From positions 185,200-249,199 of the forward strand of contig NZ_JABGCB010000009.1 in assembly GCF_013149295.1 (NCBI RefSeq): a DNA stretch of 64,000 nt, given 5' to 3'. Numbering within the stretch: position 1 is the stretch's first letter; the number at the start of each line of letters is the position of its first letter. The position numbers were made by a program, and so were the translations under genes. The notes below the pieces were generated by a model. That model was given only the letters and a program-made list of their open reading frames with translations, did not search any database and was not told the origin of the DNA. Of the stretch, positions 1-7,165 are shown in pieces. Source of the stretch: Novosphingobium sp. SG751A. Its GTDB lineage: Bacteria > Pseudomonadota > Alphaproteobacteria > Sphingomonadales > Sphingomonadaceae.

Positions 1-1
1 C

Positions 2-505
2 ATGATTGTGTTCGATCTTGTCTGCCGCGACCATGGGCATCGGTTTGAAGGCTGGTTCGCCTCGTCGCAGGATTTTGAGCAGCAGCAATTGCGCGGGCTG
101 GTTTCCTGTCCGCAATGCGACAGCCATGATGTGTTCAAGGCCCCGATGGCCCCGCGCCTGAACCGCAAGGGCAACCAGCAGGCCGCCGCGCCGGTGCCGA
201 CTTCTACTGCTGTGCCCGCCGCCGCGCCTGCCGTTTCATCAATGCCGCCTCTGCCGCCCGAAGCGCGCGAGAAATTGCAGGCTGCCATCACCGTTCTTGC
301 CCAGGCGCAGGCCGAGGCGATCAAATCCTCGCGCTGGGTCGGCAAGAATTTTGCCGAGGATGCGCGCGCCATGCATTATGGCGACAAGGAGCCCGCCGCC
401 ATCCACGGTCAGGCCAGCCCCGAGGACGCCAAAGCACTGGTCGAGGAGGGGGTCGAGATCATGCCCTTGCTGATCCCCGTCGCTCCGCCCGATCAGATTA
501 ACTGA
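2..505 (+). CDS. DUF1178 family protein
   Basis: A 167-residue protein with the DUF1178 start MIVFDLVC and a two-cysteine pair, CPQC at about residues 36-39, that looks like half of a zinc-ribbon. Alanine/proline-rich residues 60-85 form a flexible linker, followed by a helical C-terminal half containing WVGKNFAEDARAMHYG, which is typical of the family. The function is unknown. The ATG at position 2 matches the usual start of the family, so the gene is probably complete although it touches the window edge. It lies 60 bp upstream of the tRNA and is chromosomal rather than phage DNA. Confidence 0.85.
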   Translation: MIVFDLVCRDHGHRFEGWFASSQDFEQQQLRGLVSCPQCDSHDVFKAPMAPRLNRKGNQQAAAPVPTSTAVPAAAPAVSSMPPLPPEAREKLQAAITVLAQAQAEAIKSSRWVGKNFAEDARAMHYGDKEPAAIHGQASPEDAKALVEEGVEIMPLLIPVAPPDQIN

Positions 506-565
506 GCCTTTGTGCGCGCCGGTGGTTGCCAGAGCGCGCCCGCGCCATTATGGCCAGCTTCGCGT

Positions 566-642
566 GCATCCGTAGCTCAGCAGGATAGAGCATCAGATTC
601 CTAATCTGAGGGCCATGGGTTCGAATCCCGTCGGGTGCACCA
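566..642 (+). tRNA. tRNA-Arg (CCT anticodon), prophage integration site
   Basis: A full cloverleaf can be drawn. The acceptor stem is GCATCCG / CGGGTGC, the anticodon stem is TCAGA / TCTGA around loop TTCCTAA (anticodon CCT, arginine), and the T arm is ATGGG-TTCGAAT-CCCGT. CCA is encoded at 640-642. The 3' part from 626 is repeated at 42435-42451, so the phage attachment core lies in the 3' end of this gene and integration leaves the tRNA intact. Confidence 0.96.
626..642 (+). repeat. attL core (17-bp direct repeat, tRNA 3' end)
   Basis: The sequence TCCCGTCGGGTGCACCA forms the 3' end of the tRNA and is found again exactly at 42435-42451. The copies diverge immediately outside these 17 bases. 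The integrase gene starts 18 bp beyond this copy. Confidence 0.92.
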
Positions 643-660
643 TTATACATATGAAAACCT

Positions 661-1743
661 TTATTTTTCAGAGGTTTGCTTGTTGAGTTTGGCGAACTTT
701 TCGGAGACGTTCGCCAAAATTGTGTTCGCAAGAGCGGCTTTGTCGGCGCTTTGTGAGTAGTAGGCGAACATGCGGTCGGTCTTGTGGCCGGTGACGGCGC
801 GGCCCTGATTTGCGGTGCCGCCAGCCTCGGCGATGCGGCGGCTCAGCGCTTTGCGCAGGCCGTGGGCGCTGCAATTTTTCAGGTCGGCCAGATCACAGCG
901 GGCGCGGAACCAGTTGCCGAATCCGGCGGCGGTGAAGGGCTTGCCGAATTCGGTGACCAGATAGGTTTTGACCCCCACATAGGCCGGATCGAGCGACGAG
1001 ATCGCGCGATCGACATCGGGCGCGACGGGCAGGATGGTGTCCGAATTGTTCTTGGAATGGCGCAGATAGAAGCGGTCGTCCTGACGCTGGGCCGGGCCGA
1101 GGCGGATGACGTCGCTTTTGCGCAGGCCGGTCCACAGCATCAGTTCGAGCGCCAGCCTTTCGCGCGTGCCAAAGGGCCAGCGGGCCTGAAAGGCGGCGAT
1201 TTCTTCCTCGGTCCAGGCGTGGATGCCATTGCCGGTGATGCGATAGGGTTCGGTGTTGATGATGGGGTTGCGGGCCATCCACCCCATGCGCACGCCATAG
1301 CGGAACAGGCGCATCAGCGCCTTGCGCAGGTTGTTGGCGGCGGAGGGGCGGTCGCTCATCGCGGCAAGCCATGCATCGACATGGCGCGGTTCGAGCCGGT
1401 CAATGGGCTTGTCACCATGCAGTTTGCGCCAGCGTTCGATGATGCTGCGATAGACCTTTTGCGTGGTCGGTTGGGTCGATTGCCAGCGGGGCGAGCGGTA
1501 ATAGGCGGCGCACAGCGCATCGACCGAACCGGGTTTGACGCGGTCGATGCCGACCGGCTTGCCCGCTTGGGCCGCTTCATATTCGGCCAGAAATTCGGGC
1601 GTGCCGGGGGCGGAGCGGAAGCTGTAGGTTGCCTTGCCCGCCTTGCGATAGCGATAGCGCCAGCGGCCGGTTTTGTCCTGATAGCGGGTAACGTTTGGGG
1701 GAAGCCAGCGGCGCTTGGTCACTGTTTCACCCCTTCGTCCCAC
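661..1743 (-). CDS. int: Prophage tyrosine integrase
   Basis: A 360-residue site-specific recombinase. A SAM-like core-binding region spans about 70-165 and a catalytic domain about 175-345. The catalytic set is visible: Arg208 in WTGLRKSDV, His294 and Arg297 in AHGLRKA, His320 in TGHK, and Tyr328 or Tyr329 in FAYYS. It is expected to recombine attP with the tRNA-Arg 3' end. Its stop codon is 18 bp from the att core and it reads towards the tRNA. Its 5' end overlaps the small gene at 1719-1904 by 25 bp, so it is probably the last gene of the early operon. An internal GTG at codon 8 is an alternative start. Confidence 0.95.
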   Translation of the reverse strand: MGRRGETVTKRRWLPPNVTRYQDKTGRWRYRYRKAGKATYSFRSAPGTPEFLAEYEAAQAGKPVGIDRVKPGSVDALCAAYYRSPRWQSTQPTTQKVYRSIIERWRKLHGDKPIDRLEPRHVDAWLAAMSDRPSAANNLRKALMRLFRYGVRMGWMARNPIINTEPYRITGNGIHAWTEEEIAAFQARWPFGTRERLALELMLWTGLRKSDVIRLGPAQRQDDRFYLRHSKNNSDTILPVAPDVDRAISSLDPAYVGVKTYLVTEFGKPFTAAGFGNWFRARCDLADLKNCSAHGLRKALSRRIAEAGGTANQGRAVTGHKTDRMFAYYSQSADKAALANTILANVSEKFAKLNKQTSEK

Positions 1744-1904
1744 GGGTTGGGCAGGGTTGAGCCGGGCAGGCCGTCATCATCAAAGATGATGTCATAGCCG
1801 GTGTCATGCACGCGGATGCGTTTGGGGGTGAGGCCCGAATTGCGGGCAGCTTTGAGGATGCGCTGAGCTTCGACCATGCGCACGCGGGCGGGCTGGACAG
1901 CCAT
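1719..1904 (-). CDS. Small prophage protein next to int (61 aa)
   Basis: Encodes 61 residues beginning MAVQPARVRMVEAQRILKAA, with a short basic helix and an acidic patch (IIFDDD). It could be a small DNA-binding or excision (Cox-like) protein, but no domain is recognised. The start is set by a TGATG overlap with the upstream gene, which implies translational coupling. A longer frame runs upstream, but its extra residues are low-complexity antisense-like sequence and were excluded. Its end overlaps int by 25 bp. Confidence 0.7.
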   Translation of the reverse strand: MAVQPARVRMVEAQRILKAARNSGLTPKRIRVHDTGYDIIFDDDGLPGSTLPNPWDEGVKQ

Positions 1905-2041
1905 CAGGCGGCCTTTCTGTTCTTCTGCGCCTCGACATGGCAATCGCGGCAGCGCCATGGGCCGTGCGATCCGTTGAGGCTGTGGGTGGGGTGGAGGAGG
2001 CCGCAATCGGCGCAGCCTTCGGGTTTCCAAGGGCGCGTCAT
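1904..2041 (-). CDS. Small zinc-ribbon protein (45 aa)
   Basis: Encodes 45 residues with two CxxC pairs (CADC near residue 10 and CRDC near residue 34) that could bind one zinc ion. It is coupled to both neighbours: its ATG overlaps the stop of the preceding gene in an ATGA arrangement and its TGA overlaps the next ATG. The function is unknown; a small regulator or protein-binding knuckle is possible. The start was chosen at the ATG at 2041 because of the coupling and because residues before it are not protein-like. Confidence 0.65.
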   Translation of the reverse strand: MTRPWKPEGCADCGLLHPTHSLNGSHGPWRCRDCHVEAQKNRKAA

Positions 2042-2259
2042 GCGCCGCCGCCGGGAAAGGGTGCCCCGACCGCGCCTTGGGCGCTGATCGGGGCGGTGCG
2101 ACCCGGCGGGCGGGAAATGTGCGGGGCATGCCAATCGGCCCATGCGGCGCCCGACAGGGCGCCCAGCAGGATCGCCAGCGTCCACAGGGCGCCGCCGCGC
2201 GAATTGGGGTTAGGGCAGGCCACAGCGATCAGGCGTTGAGGCAGGAGAGGGCGCCGCAT
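2038..2259 (-). CDS. Small putative membrane protein (73 aa)
   Basis: A short frame with one hydrophobic stretch (LWTLAILLGALSGAAWA) and a proline/glycine-rich C-terminus. It ends with an ATGA overlap into the zinc-ribbon gene. With the ATG at 2259 it overlaps the upstream gene by 31 bp. A GTG at 2223 would give 61 residues and remove the overlap. Neither start has a convincing ribosome-binding site. No family recognised. Confidence 0.45.
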   Translation of the reverse strand: MRRPLLPQRLIAVACPNPNSRGGALWTLAILLGALSGAAWADWHAPHISRPPGRTAPISAQGAVGAPFPGGGA

Positions 2260-2357
2260 TGCACCGCGCCCGCGATCACGCGGTCGATGGCCAGCAGGGC
2301 GGTGGTGAACAGCAGGGCGACGGTGGCGATGGCGGCGGCGGCTTTTGGCATGGGCAT
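2229..2357 (-). CDS. Small single-span membrane protein (42 aa)
   Basis: Encodes MPMPKAAAAIATVALLFTTA followed by a short tail with two cysteines. It looks like either one membrane helix or a signal peptide with a very short mature part. It lies between the ogr-like gene and other small genes of the same strand, so it is probably co-transcribed with them. No family recognised; the frame could start earlier but the added residues look non-coding. Confidence 0.4.
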   Translation of the reverse strand: MPMPKAAAAIATVALLFTTALLAIDRVIAGAVQCGALSCLNA

Positions 2358-2376
2358 GGCGGACCTCGCAGGGGGT

Positions 2377-2748
2377 TTAGGGGTGATCGAACATGGAGAT
2401 TTGCGCGTCGTCGGCATCATCGCGCGGCGGCGGCAGGACGTGGGGGATTTGATCGCGCGGGCAGGCTTTGAGTTTGAGATCAGCGCGATCGAGCAGGCCG
2501 GGATTGAAGAAATGGATGAAGACCAGTTCGAACATGCCGGTCATCGTGCAGCCGGTGTTCGTACAATGGGCGTCGATATGTTTGACGGTTTCGGTCTGGC
2601 GTTCGGACCGGCGGATGAACATCGGCGCATCGCATTTGGGGCAGGTGATGAAGGCCCGCCCCTTGGCCTGGCCCCCGCCGGAGCGGAGGCGGAATTCGAG
2701 CGGGGCATAGACCAGCGGGCGATGGCCCAGCGCGCCTTCGCCGCTCAT
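2377..2748 (-). CDS. ogr: Ogr/Delta-type late transcription activator
   Basis: A 123-residue protein whose middle matches the zinc finger of P2 Ogr and P4 Delta. It has CPKC at about residues 36-39, then CTNTGC about 22 residues later, followed by the characteristic TGMFELVF strand. In P2-type phages this protein binds upstream of late promoters and contacts the RNA polymerase alpha subunit to switch on head, tail and lysis genes. Here it is longer than P2 Ogr (about 72 residues), with extra N- and C-terminal tails. The 19-bp inverted repeats at 15727, 29086 and 35021 are candidate binding sites. It overlaps the preceding gene by 4 bp (ATGA). Confidence 0.8.
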   Translation of the reverse strand: MSGEGALGHRPLVYAPLEFRLRSGGGQAKGRAFITCPKCDAPMFIRRSERQTETVKHIDAHCTNTGCTMTGMFELVFIHFFNPGLLDRADLKLKACPRDQIPHVLPPPRDDADDAQISMFDHP

Positions 2749-3200
2749 GCGCGGGCCTCGCGGCTTTCGATGCCGGCCACGCTGGCGTGCAGGGCGTGGA
2801 TGGCTTCCTCCGCCTCTTTGCGCGCGTTGCGGATGCTGGCGCGGTCGCCCGATTGCGAGGCGATGATGAGGGCCGAGATGGCCTCGCCCGCCTCCTTGGC
2901 CGCGATGGCGGCCAGCGTGGACAGGTCGGCCAGCGCGGCATTGGCGGCCATATCGGCAATATCGAGCCGCATCGTCATCAGGCGATGGAAGGGCCGATGA
3001 TCGCCGCCCGCCTCAACAAAGGCGCGGTCGAGCCGTTCGGCGTCGATCATACGGATCTGTTTTTGGCATTCCGGTTCGGCCCAATAGCGCGCCGAGCGCG
3101 AGGACACGCCGCAGATGCCCGCGACCGTATCCCAGCCCAGCACCCGCGCCACAGCCAGCATAGTATTTTCATAAGTGAGCGGTTCGCGGCGCAGGGTCAT
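2745..3200 (-). CDS. CII-like phage regulatory protein
   Basis: A 151-residue protein. The N-terminal 65 residues look like a helix-turn-helix region (AVARVLGWDTVAGICGVSSRSARYW), followed by an alanine-rich helical tail that may oligomerise. Its layout resembles the CII-like regulators of P2-related prophages, which act on lysogeny or replication choice, but the match is structural rather than by sequence. First gene of the minus-strand run 3200 to 661, coupled by ATGA to ogr. Could also be a packaging-related DNA-binding protein. Confidence 0.55.
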   Translation of the reverse strand: MTLRREPLTYENTMLAVARVLGWDTVAGICGVSSRSARYWAEPECQKQIRMIDAERLDRAFVEAGGDHRPFHRLMTMRLDIADMAANAALADLSTLAAIAAKEAGEAISALIIASQSGDRASIRNARKEAEEAIHALHASVAGIESREARA

Positions 3201-3283
3201 TGTGCATAACCTCCGCCGAGGGCGTTTGAAGCGCCCCCGGCTTTGGCCATCCTGTTGTTTCCAAACAAGACAGGAGATTCGGA

Positions 3284-3487
3284 ATGGCGATTAGCGAAGA
3301 TACCCAAGCGTTGGTGGCGGCGCAGTTGGCCGCGGCGTGGGCCAAGACTGAGACCGGTGCATTTCATGGGTCTCAGGAAGAGTTGGTCTTGGCGTACAAG
3401 AGTTTTCGTAAGCGTATTTTGGCTGCCGAAAAGGAATTGCTCGATGAGCGTACCGGTGGCGCAAAGTCGCAGGTCTACTTCAGCTAG
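3284..3487 (+). CDS. Small hypothetical prophage protein (67 aa)
   Basis: Encodes a 67-residue, mostly helical, charged protein (AISEDTQALVAAQLAAAWAK and a C-terminal KSFRKRILAAEKELLDE). A clear ribosome-binding site, AGGAG, lies about 8 bp before the ATG. It reads opposite to its neighbours and overlaps the end of the convergent gene at 3480 by 8 bp. No family recognised. Confidence 0.6.
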   Translation: MAISEDTQALVAAQLAAAWAKTETGAFHGSQEELVLAYKSFRKRILAAEKELLDERTGGAKSQVYFS

Positions 3488-3701
3488 GATTAAGCGTTTC
3501 CCGGACGGCGCTGAGCTTGCGCTTGGCGTCGTCTTCCGCCTCGCCGGTGACGAATGAATAAAGCCGTGCGGCAGTCGAGGTGAGGCAGGGGTTACCTTCG
3601 GCATTTGTAAGCAGGGCCTCGAAACCCAAGTGCTTGGCGCCGTCGATGGCAATGCGCAGGCAGTCGAGCGCGACGGCTTGTTCGTGTGGTTCACGAGCCA
3701 A
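3480..3701 (-). CDS. Small hypothetical early protein (73 aa)
   Basis: Encodes 73 residues (starting MAREPHEQAVALDCLRIAID) with a plausible mixed helix composition. It lies just downstream of the cro-like gene on the same strand, so it is probably part of the early transcript that the switch controls. An overlapping longer frame from 3739 is mostly antisense to the gene at 3284 and was rejected. Function unknown. Confidence 0.55.
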   Translation of the reverse strand: MAREPHEQAVALDCLRIAIDGAKHLGFEALLTNAEGNPCLTSTAARLYSFVTGEAEDDAKRKLSAVRETLNPS

Positions 3702-3735
3702 AGATCTTCTCCGATGATTTGATGGGGTGCGGTCT

Positions 3736-4050
3736 TCATGCCTGCGCTCCTTCGCGCAAAGCCGCGCCGCGATTGAACGCGACGAGGGAAGCGGTGTGAT
3801 CTACGCCGCAGAAGCGGGCCGGGGCGAGCGGGATTTCAGGAGGATAGATATCGGGGCGCAGGTGATGGCGGGAGATGCCGGTGAGGCTTTCGGCCAACAG
3901 GGCAAAGGTGGGCGGGATCTGTTTTGCCTGATTGAGCCAGCGCCAGATTGTGGGTTGGGAAACCCCAAACGCATCGGCCATCGCCTGTTGCGAGGGGTAG
4001 CGGGCGGCCACTTGTTGCAGGGCCTCATAGCGGGTCGGGGCGGTTTCCAT
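3736..4050 (-). CDS. Cro/YdaS-like repressor
   Basis: A 104-residue protein with a Cro/YdaS-type helix-turn-helix: RYPSQQAMADAFGVSQPTIWRWLNQ at about residues 16-40. It diverges from the CI-like gene at 4134 across an 83-bp operator region, the normal layout of a lysis/lysogeny switch. As a Cro-type protein it would repress the lysogenic promoter and allow early transcription leftwards. The ATG at 4050 was chosen because METAPTRYEA fits family starts; an in-frame ATG at 4074 would add eight residues. Confidence 0.75.
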   Translation of the reverse strand: METAPTRYEALQQVAARYPSQQAMADAFGVSQPTIWRWLNQAKQIPPTFALLAESLTGISRHHLRPDIYPPEIPLAPARFCGVDHTASLVAFNRGAALREGAQA

Positions 4051-4059
4051 GGGCCAGCC

Positions 4060-4123
4060 TATACGGATATGCATAGTCTATCGCAACATAAATGTTGCGT
4101 GTGGTGTTATTCGTTTCCGTATA
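4060..4123. promoter_or_regulatory. Divergent cro/cI operator region
   Basis: Between the divergent cro-like and cI-like genes lies the perfect palindrome CGCAACATAAATGTTGCG (4082-4099; 7-bp arms, TAAA centre). It is flanked by an inverted pair, TATACGGA at 4060-4067 and TCCGTATA at 4116-4123, arranged almost symmetrically about the same centre. The central palindrome is a good candidate repressor operator; the outer pair may be further operator half-sites or overlap the two promoters. Repressor binding here is inferred from position. Confidence 0.65.
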
Positions 4124-4133
4124 ACCCTTAGCT

Positions 4134-4499
4134 ATGGCAACGATCAGAGGTGACAGACTCGAAAAGCTGATGGCTGATCGACAGATCAGCCAAAGCGAGC
4201 TTGCGCGCCGAGTAGGGCTTAAGCAGCCGTCAATTGGGCGGCTCATTTCCGGCGAAACCCGCAGTTCTTCGGCCCTGATTGAGCTTGCCCGTGAGTTGAG
4301 TGTCTCCCCGGCTTATTTGGCCGGAGAGACCGACGACCCCCTTAGTGAAACTGCTGAGGTCACGTTATCGTCAGAAGAACGAGAATGGTTGGACTTGTTC
4401 CACCGCGTCCAGCCCAAAGATCGGGCGGCGGCACTCCATATTCTGCGGACTTTGGCCAGTCGCCACCATCGCCCCGATCCGGAGCAATCGGCTCCATAA
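4134..4499 (+). CDS. CI-like prophage repressor (XRE family)
   Basis: A 121-residue protein with an XRE helix-turn-helix at about residues 10-60 (ISQSELARRVGLKQPSIGRLISG). A short acidic C-terminal part follows, with no LexA-type protease domain, so release from repression probably does not use RecA-driven self-cleavage. An ImmA/IrrE protease encoded at 7162 is a possible alternative. It diverges from the cro-like gene and its stop overlaps the next start (TAATG). Probable master repressor of lysogeny. Confidence 0.82.
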   Translation: MATIRGDRLEKLMADRQISQSELARRVGLKQPSIGRLISGETRSSSALIELARELSVSPAYLAGETDDPLSETAEVTLSSEEREWLDLFHRVQPKDRAAALHILRTLASRHHRPDPEQSAP

Positions 4500-4912
4500 T
4501 GGTGGCATACCTTCATCCCAAATCAGCCGTAACCTCATTCAGGGTACGGCTTTGTATGCGTTTTTTACGCAAGTCGCAGGCAATGCTGGCCTATGAGGCG
4601 CGGGTTCCCTCCAAGGTGATCAGCGATCTGACCGCCGGAAAACTGCCCCAATTCCTCGACCTGTATGAAATCGCCCGCGCCTTGAAAGTCTCCCCCGAAT
4701 ACCTTGCCGGATACACCGACGACGCCTCGCAAGATGCCTTCGCCCTGGCCTACAGCCGCGAAGATCTGGAAATGCTGCGCCACATTCAGGCCCTTTCCCC
4801 CAGCGACCGCGATTCCGTCATGCAAATCATCCAATCCCTAGCCACCAGCGCCGCCAGCCCCCGCGTGAATGAGCGGGCGATCAGCGATGCCGAGTGGTTT
4901 GGGGAGGGGTAG
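4499..4912 (+). CDS. Second XRE-family regulator
   Basis: A 137-residue protein resembling the preceding repressor: a helix-turn-helix-like region (FRVRLCMRFLRKSQAMLAYE to DLTAGKLPQFLDLYEIARAL) and the same motif SPEYLAGYTDD that follows the DNA-binding domain in its neighbour (SPAYLAGETDD). The pair therefore looks like a tandem duplication that has diverged. It starts by a TAATG overlap, so both are made from one mRNA. A longer upstream frame exists but would lie entirely within the first repressor gene. Confidence 0.72.
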   Translation: MVAYLHPKSAVTSFRVRLCMRFLRKSQAMLAYEARVPSKVISDLTAGKLPQFLDLYEIARALKVSPEYLAGYTDDASQDAFALAYSREDLEMLRHIQALSPSDRDSVMQIIQSLATSAASPRVNERAISDAEWFGEG

Positions 4913-4933
4913 GGGTTTTGATGGGGGGAATTT

Positions 4934-5746
4934 ATGACCGAGCCTGATTGGGTATGCGATCAACAAGCGGCCGGAGGCATGGGCAATACCGTGCTTTACC
5001 GCATGGTTCGGGATTACCCCGATCACAAAGACCCGGCCATAGTGCAGGATAAGATGCTGATTATTGGCAGGGTCTATTCTGCGGCAGTGACGAGAGGCGG
5101 TGGAAGCAAGGGGGAAGATTCCGCAAGCGAAGCCGATGGCCTGTATCAACATCTGGCCCGAGCGGTTGTTGAGCAGGGTGTCGAGCTTGATCGGATGATC
5201 GAACAATGTCGGAATATCGGGCGGGTGAGTTTCAGAAATCTCAGCCAAATCATTGAGACACATAGGTTTCTAAACGACCTTATTGTATCGAGTATAAAGC
5301 AATGGAGAGGGCGGACTGCCGATGGCACCCGTAAGGTGCATGGGCGTACCTCGTTTGTTTCCAAGTACCTCCATTTTCACGCCCCGATGGCGTTTTTTAT
5401 CTATGATTCCATTGTGAATGATACGCTGAAATTGCTTATGGGGCGCAATAGTCGTATCGAATGGAGCGAGGATTTTGGAGATGATCTGCGAAATACTTAC
5501 GCGAGGCATTGCTATCATATGCTGCGTTGTACCCAGAATTATTACTCGGGTGTTAAATGGAACCCACGCCTTATCGATGGTCATTTGATGGGGTACATCA
5601 ATGGTTCTGAAACGCCTGAGGAAATTTCAAAAGCCAGAAATGATTTGCGGCTAAAATGGCGAGAGCAGGAAAAGGCTCGGTTGCGGAAAGAGCGGCAGGG
5701 CAACCCTATCAACGAGACGGGCGAGGTGGCACATGTTTTTGCGTAA
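4934..5746 (+). CDS. Hypothetical cargo protein (270 aa)
   Basis: A 270-residue soluble protein, not assigned to a named family. The middle has a conserved-looking block, TSFVSKYLHFHAPMAFFIYDS at about residues 140-160, similar to a pattern seen in uncharacterised bacterial proteins of mobile and defence regions. The C-terminus is basic and charged (KWREQEKARLRKERQG). It follows the repressors on the same strand with a GGGGGG-like ribosome-binding site. GC content is lower than in the phage structural genes, consistent with cargo acquired separately. Confidence 0.65.
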   Translation: MTEPDWVCDQQAAGGMGNTVLYRMVRDYPDHKDPAIVQDKMLIIGRVYSAAVTRGGGSKGEDSASEADGLYQHLARAVVEQGVELDRMIEQCRNIGRVSFRNLSQIIETHRFLNDLIVSSIKQWRGRTADGTRKVHGRTSFVSKYLHFHAPMAFFIYDSIVNDTLKLLMGRNSRIEWSEDFGDDLRNTYARHCYHMLRCTQNYYSGVKWNPRLIDGHLMGYINGSETPEEISKARNDLRLKWREQEKARLRKERQGNPINETGEVAHVFA

Positions 5747-6023
5747 CGCTGTTGCTTTGGGGGTGTTCGTGGGGACGCTGTTTACCGTTGGCGCGACGGA
5801 TAGCGTGCAGGCGCGCGGACGAGGCGGATGGGGCTATTCGAGCCACAGTTCATTCTCTAAGCACAGCAGGCGGTCGCGTGTGCGTGGTTTCTCGGGCGGC
5901 TATTCAAGCCGTGGCGAGAGCAGCACAGGATCTTGCCCGTGCAATGGCGGCAATGTGTGTGTCGGGCCGCGTGGCGGGCGGTATTGCATCACCAGTGGCG
6001 GCAATAAGAGGTATGGAGTTTAA
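5733..6023 (+). CDS. Small secreted protein (96 aa)
   Basis: Starts with a signal peptide (MFLRNAVALGVFVGTLFTVG, cleavage likely after VQA near residue 27). The mature part is rich in Ser, Gly and Arg, then has a Cys-containing end with GPRGGRYCITSGGNKRYG. That end resembles the short basic GPrGGryYi-sGkkxY repeat found in some viral and bacterial surface proteins. It overlaps the preceding gene by 14 bp. Probably periplasmic or envelope-located; role unknown. Confidence 0.6.
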   Translation: MFLRNAVALGVFVGTLFTVGATDSVQARGRGGWGYSSHSSFSKHSRRSRVRGFSGGYSSRGESSTGSCPCNGGNVCVGPRGGRYCITSGGNKRYGV

Positions 6024-6087
6024 GGTTTCACAGAAATCGACCTATCTGCATTACGTAGATTCGTGGATGGGATGAGGGGGCATCATA

Positions 6088-6618
6088 GTGAAAAAGGCAG
6101 CGATTATCGCGGCTGCGATTGTTGCAGTTGTTGCTCCACCTACGTGGTATTTTGGATCGCCTTATCTTGCGATGCGCGATTTGAAAGAGGCGGTGCGGGA
6201 GGGCGATCGCGACGATCTGGCCGAGAAGGTTGACTTCCCTGCGGTTCGAGAATCCATCAAGAGCCAAGCCAAGGCCGTTGTGATGGCGGAAGTCGCCAAG
6301 CAGCAGGACAGCAATCCGTTTGCTGCCTTGGGCAGTATGGTGGGCATGGCGATGGTCGATCATCTTGTTGACGGAATTGTCTCGGCGGATGGTCTAAGAG
6401 CCATGATCAACAAGGGCAAAATCCGCCCGCAGGCCGACGCTGAGGTAAGTGCGGCGCCGGAAGCGAAATGGACGATTACTCATAAAGGCATTGGGCGATT
6501 TACGGCTAGGCCTGAAACCGCCGGTGGCCCTGCGCCGGAACTGGTGTTCAAGCGTGATGATTTGGGGTGGAAGTTGGTTGATGTGGTTTTGCCTGCGGCG
6601 GGTGTGGGGGAGAACTGA
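6088..6618 (+). CDS. DUF2939 family membrane-anchored protein
   Basis: A 176-residue protein starting at GTG. It has an N-terminal membrane anchor (KKAAIIAAAIVAVVAPPTWY) and then the DUF2939 signature SPYLAMRDLKEAVREGDRDDLAEKVDFPAVRESIKSQ written across residues 24-60. The family is a periplasmic-facing membrane protein of unknown function. It lies in the cargo run between the repressors and the ImmA/IrrE gene. Confidence 0.75.
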   Translation: MKKAAIIAAAIVAVVAPPTWYFGSPYLAMRDLKEAVREGDRDDLAEKVDFPAVRESIKSQAKAVVMAEVAKQQDSNPFAALGSMVGMAMVDHLVDGIVSADGLRAMINKGKIRPQADAEVSAAPEAKWTITHKGIGRFTARPETAGGPAPELVFKRDDLGWKLVDVVLPAAGVGEN

Positions 6619-6679
6619 TTGGGAGAGATAGTGAACAGCAGCATAAGTAGTTGGTAGTTTGTGAGTTGAGGAGGTCTGA

Positions 6680-7165
6680 GTGACAGCGTTCCTGCGGGTA
6701 AAGGCTTGGGGTAAAGCAGCAGGTTTGCCCATCTTTTACAGCTTGGTCGGGGCCGTCGGGACGGCATTGGTTACTACAATGCGCGTTGATCATGGGTATC
6801 CAGAGATGAGCTATCCAGATTTGGCGGCTACCCTCCTTGCCGCCGTCAGCGTGATTGTCGCTCTCTTTGGAGGACTATTGGCCTTGGCCGCTCTTTGGGG
6901 GTTTTCCCAAATGAAAGAAGAGGCGAAAAAGGCTTCAATCGAGGCTTCGGTCGAACAGGCAACTGCGGCGGCTTTACAGCATCTCAAAGAAGAGATTGGA
7001 GCAGGCGAACTGCGGTCTTATATCTCCTCAGAGGTGGACCGATTAATCACTGACAAAATCAACTCACCTGAGATGGTCCCATTGATCGAAGCTGCTGTAC
7101 AGAAGGTGGCCTTTGGAAATCCTGCCGAGGATACCTTGTTAGATGAAGAGGATAGCGAAGCATGA
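6680..7165 (+). CDS. Two-span membrane protein with coiled-coil tail
   Basis: A 161-residue protein starting at GTG behind a strong AGGAGGT ribosome-binding site. Two hydrophobic segments (about 15-35 and 48-75) are followed by a long charged helix (MKEEAKKASIEASVEQATAA) and an acidic C-terminus. The family is not recognised. Its stop overlaps the start of the ImmA/IrrE gene (ATGA), so the two are made together. A membrane sensor or effector paired with the protease is possible but unproven. Confidence 0.65.
   Translation: MTAFLRVKAWGKAAGLPIFYSLVGAVGTALVTTMRVDHGYPEMSYPDLAATLLAAVSVIVALFGGLLALAALWGFSQMKEEAKKASIEASVEQATAAALQHLKEEIGAGELRSYISSEVDRLITDKINSPEMVPLIEAAVQKVAFGNPAEDTLLDEEDSEA

Noticed and set aside
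3197..3739. 180-codon minus-strand frame starting in an ATGA overlap with the cro-like gene
   Set aside because: Mostly antisense to the small plus-strand gene at 3284 and low in complexity; the frame at 3480-3701 is more protein-like.
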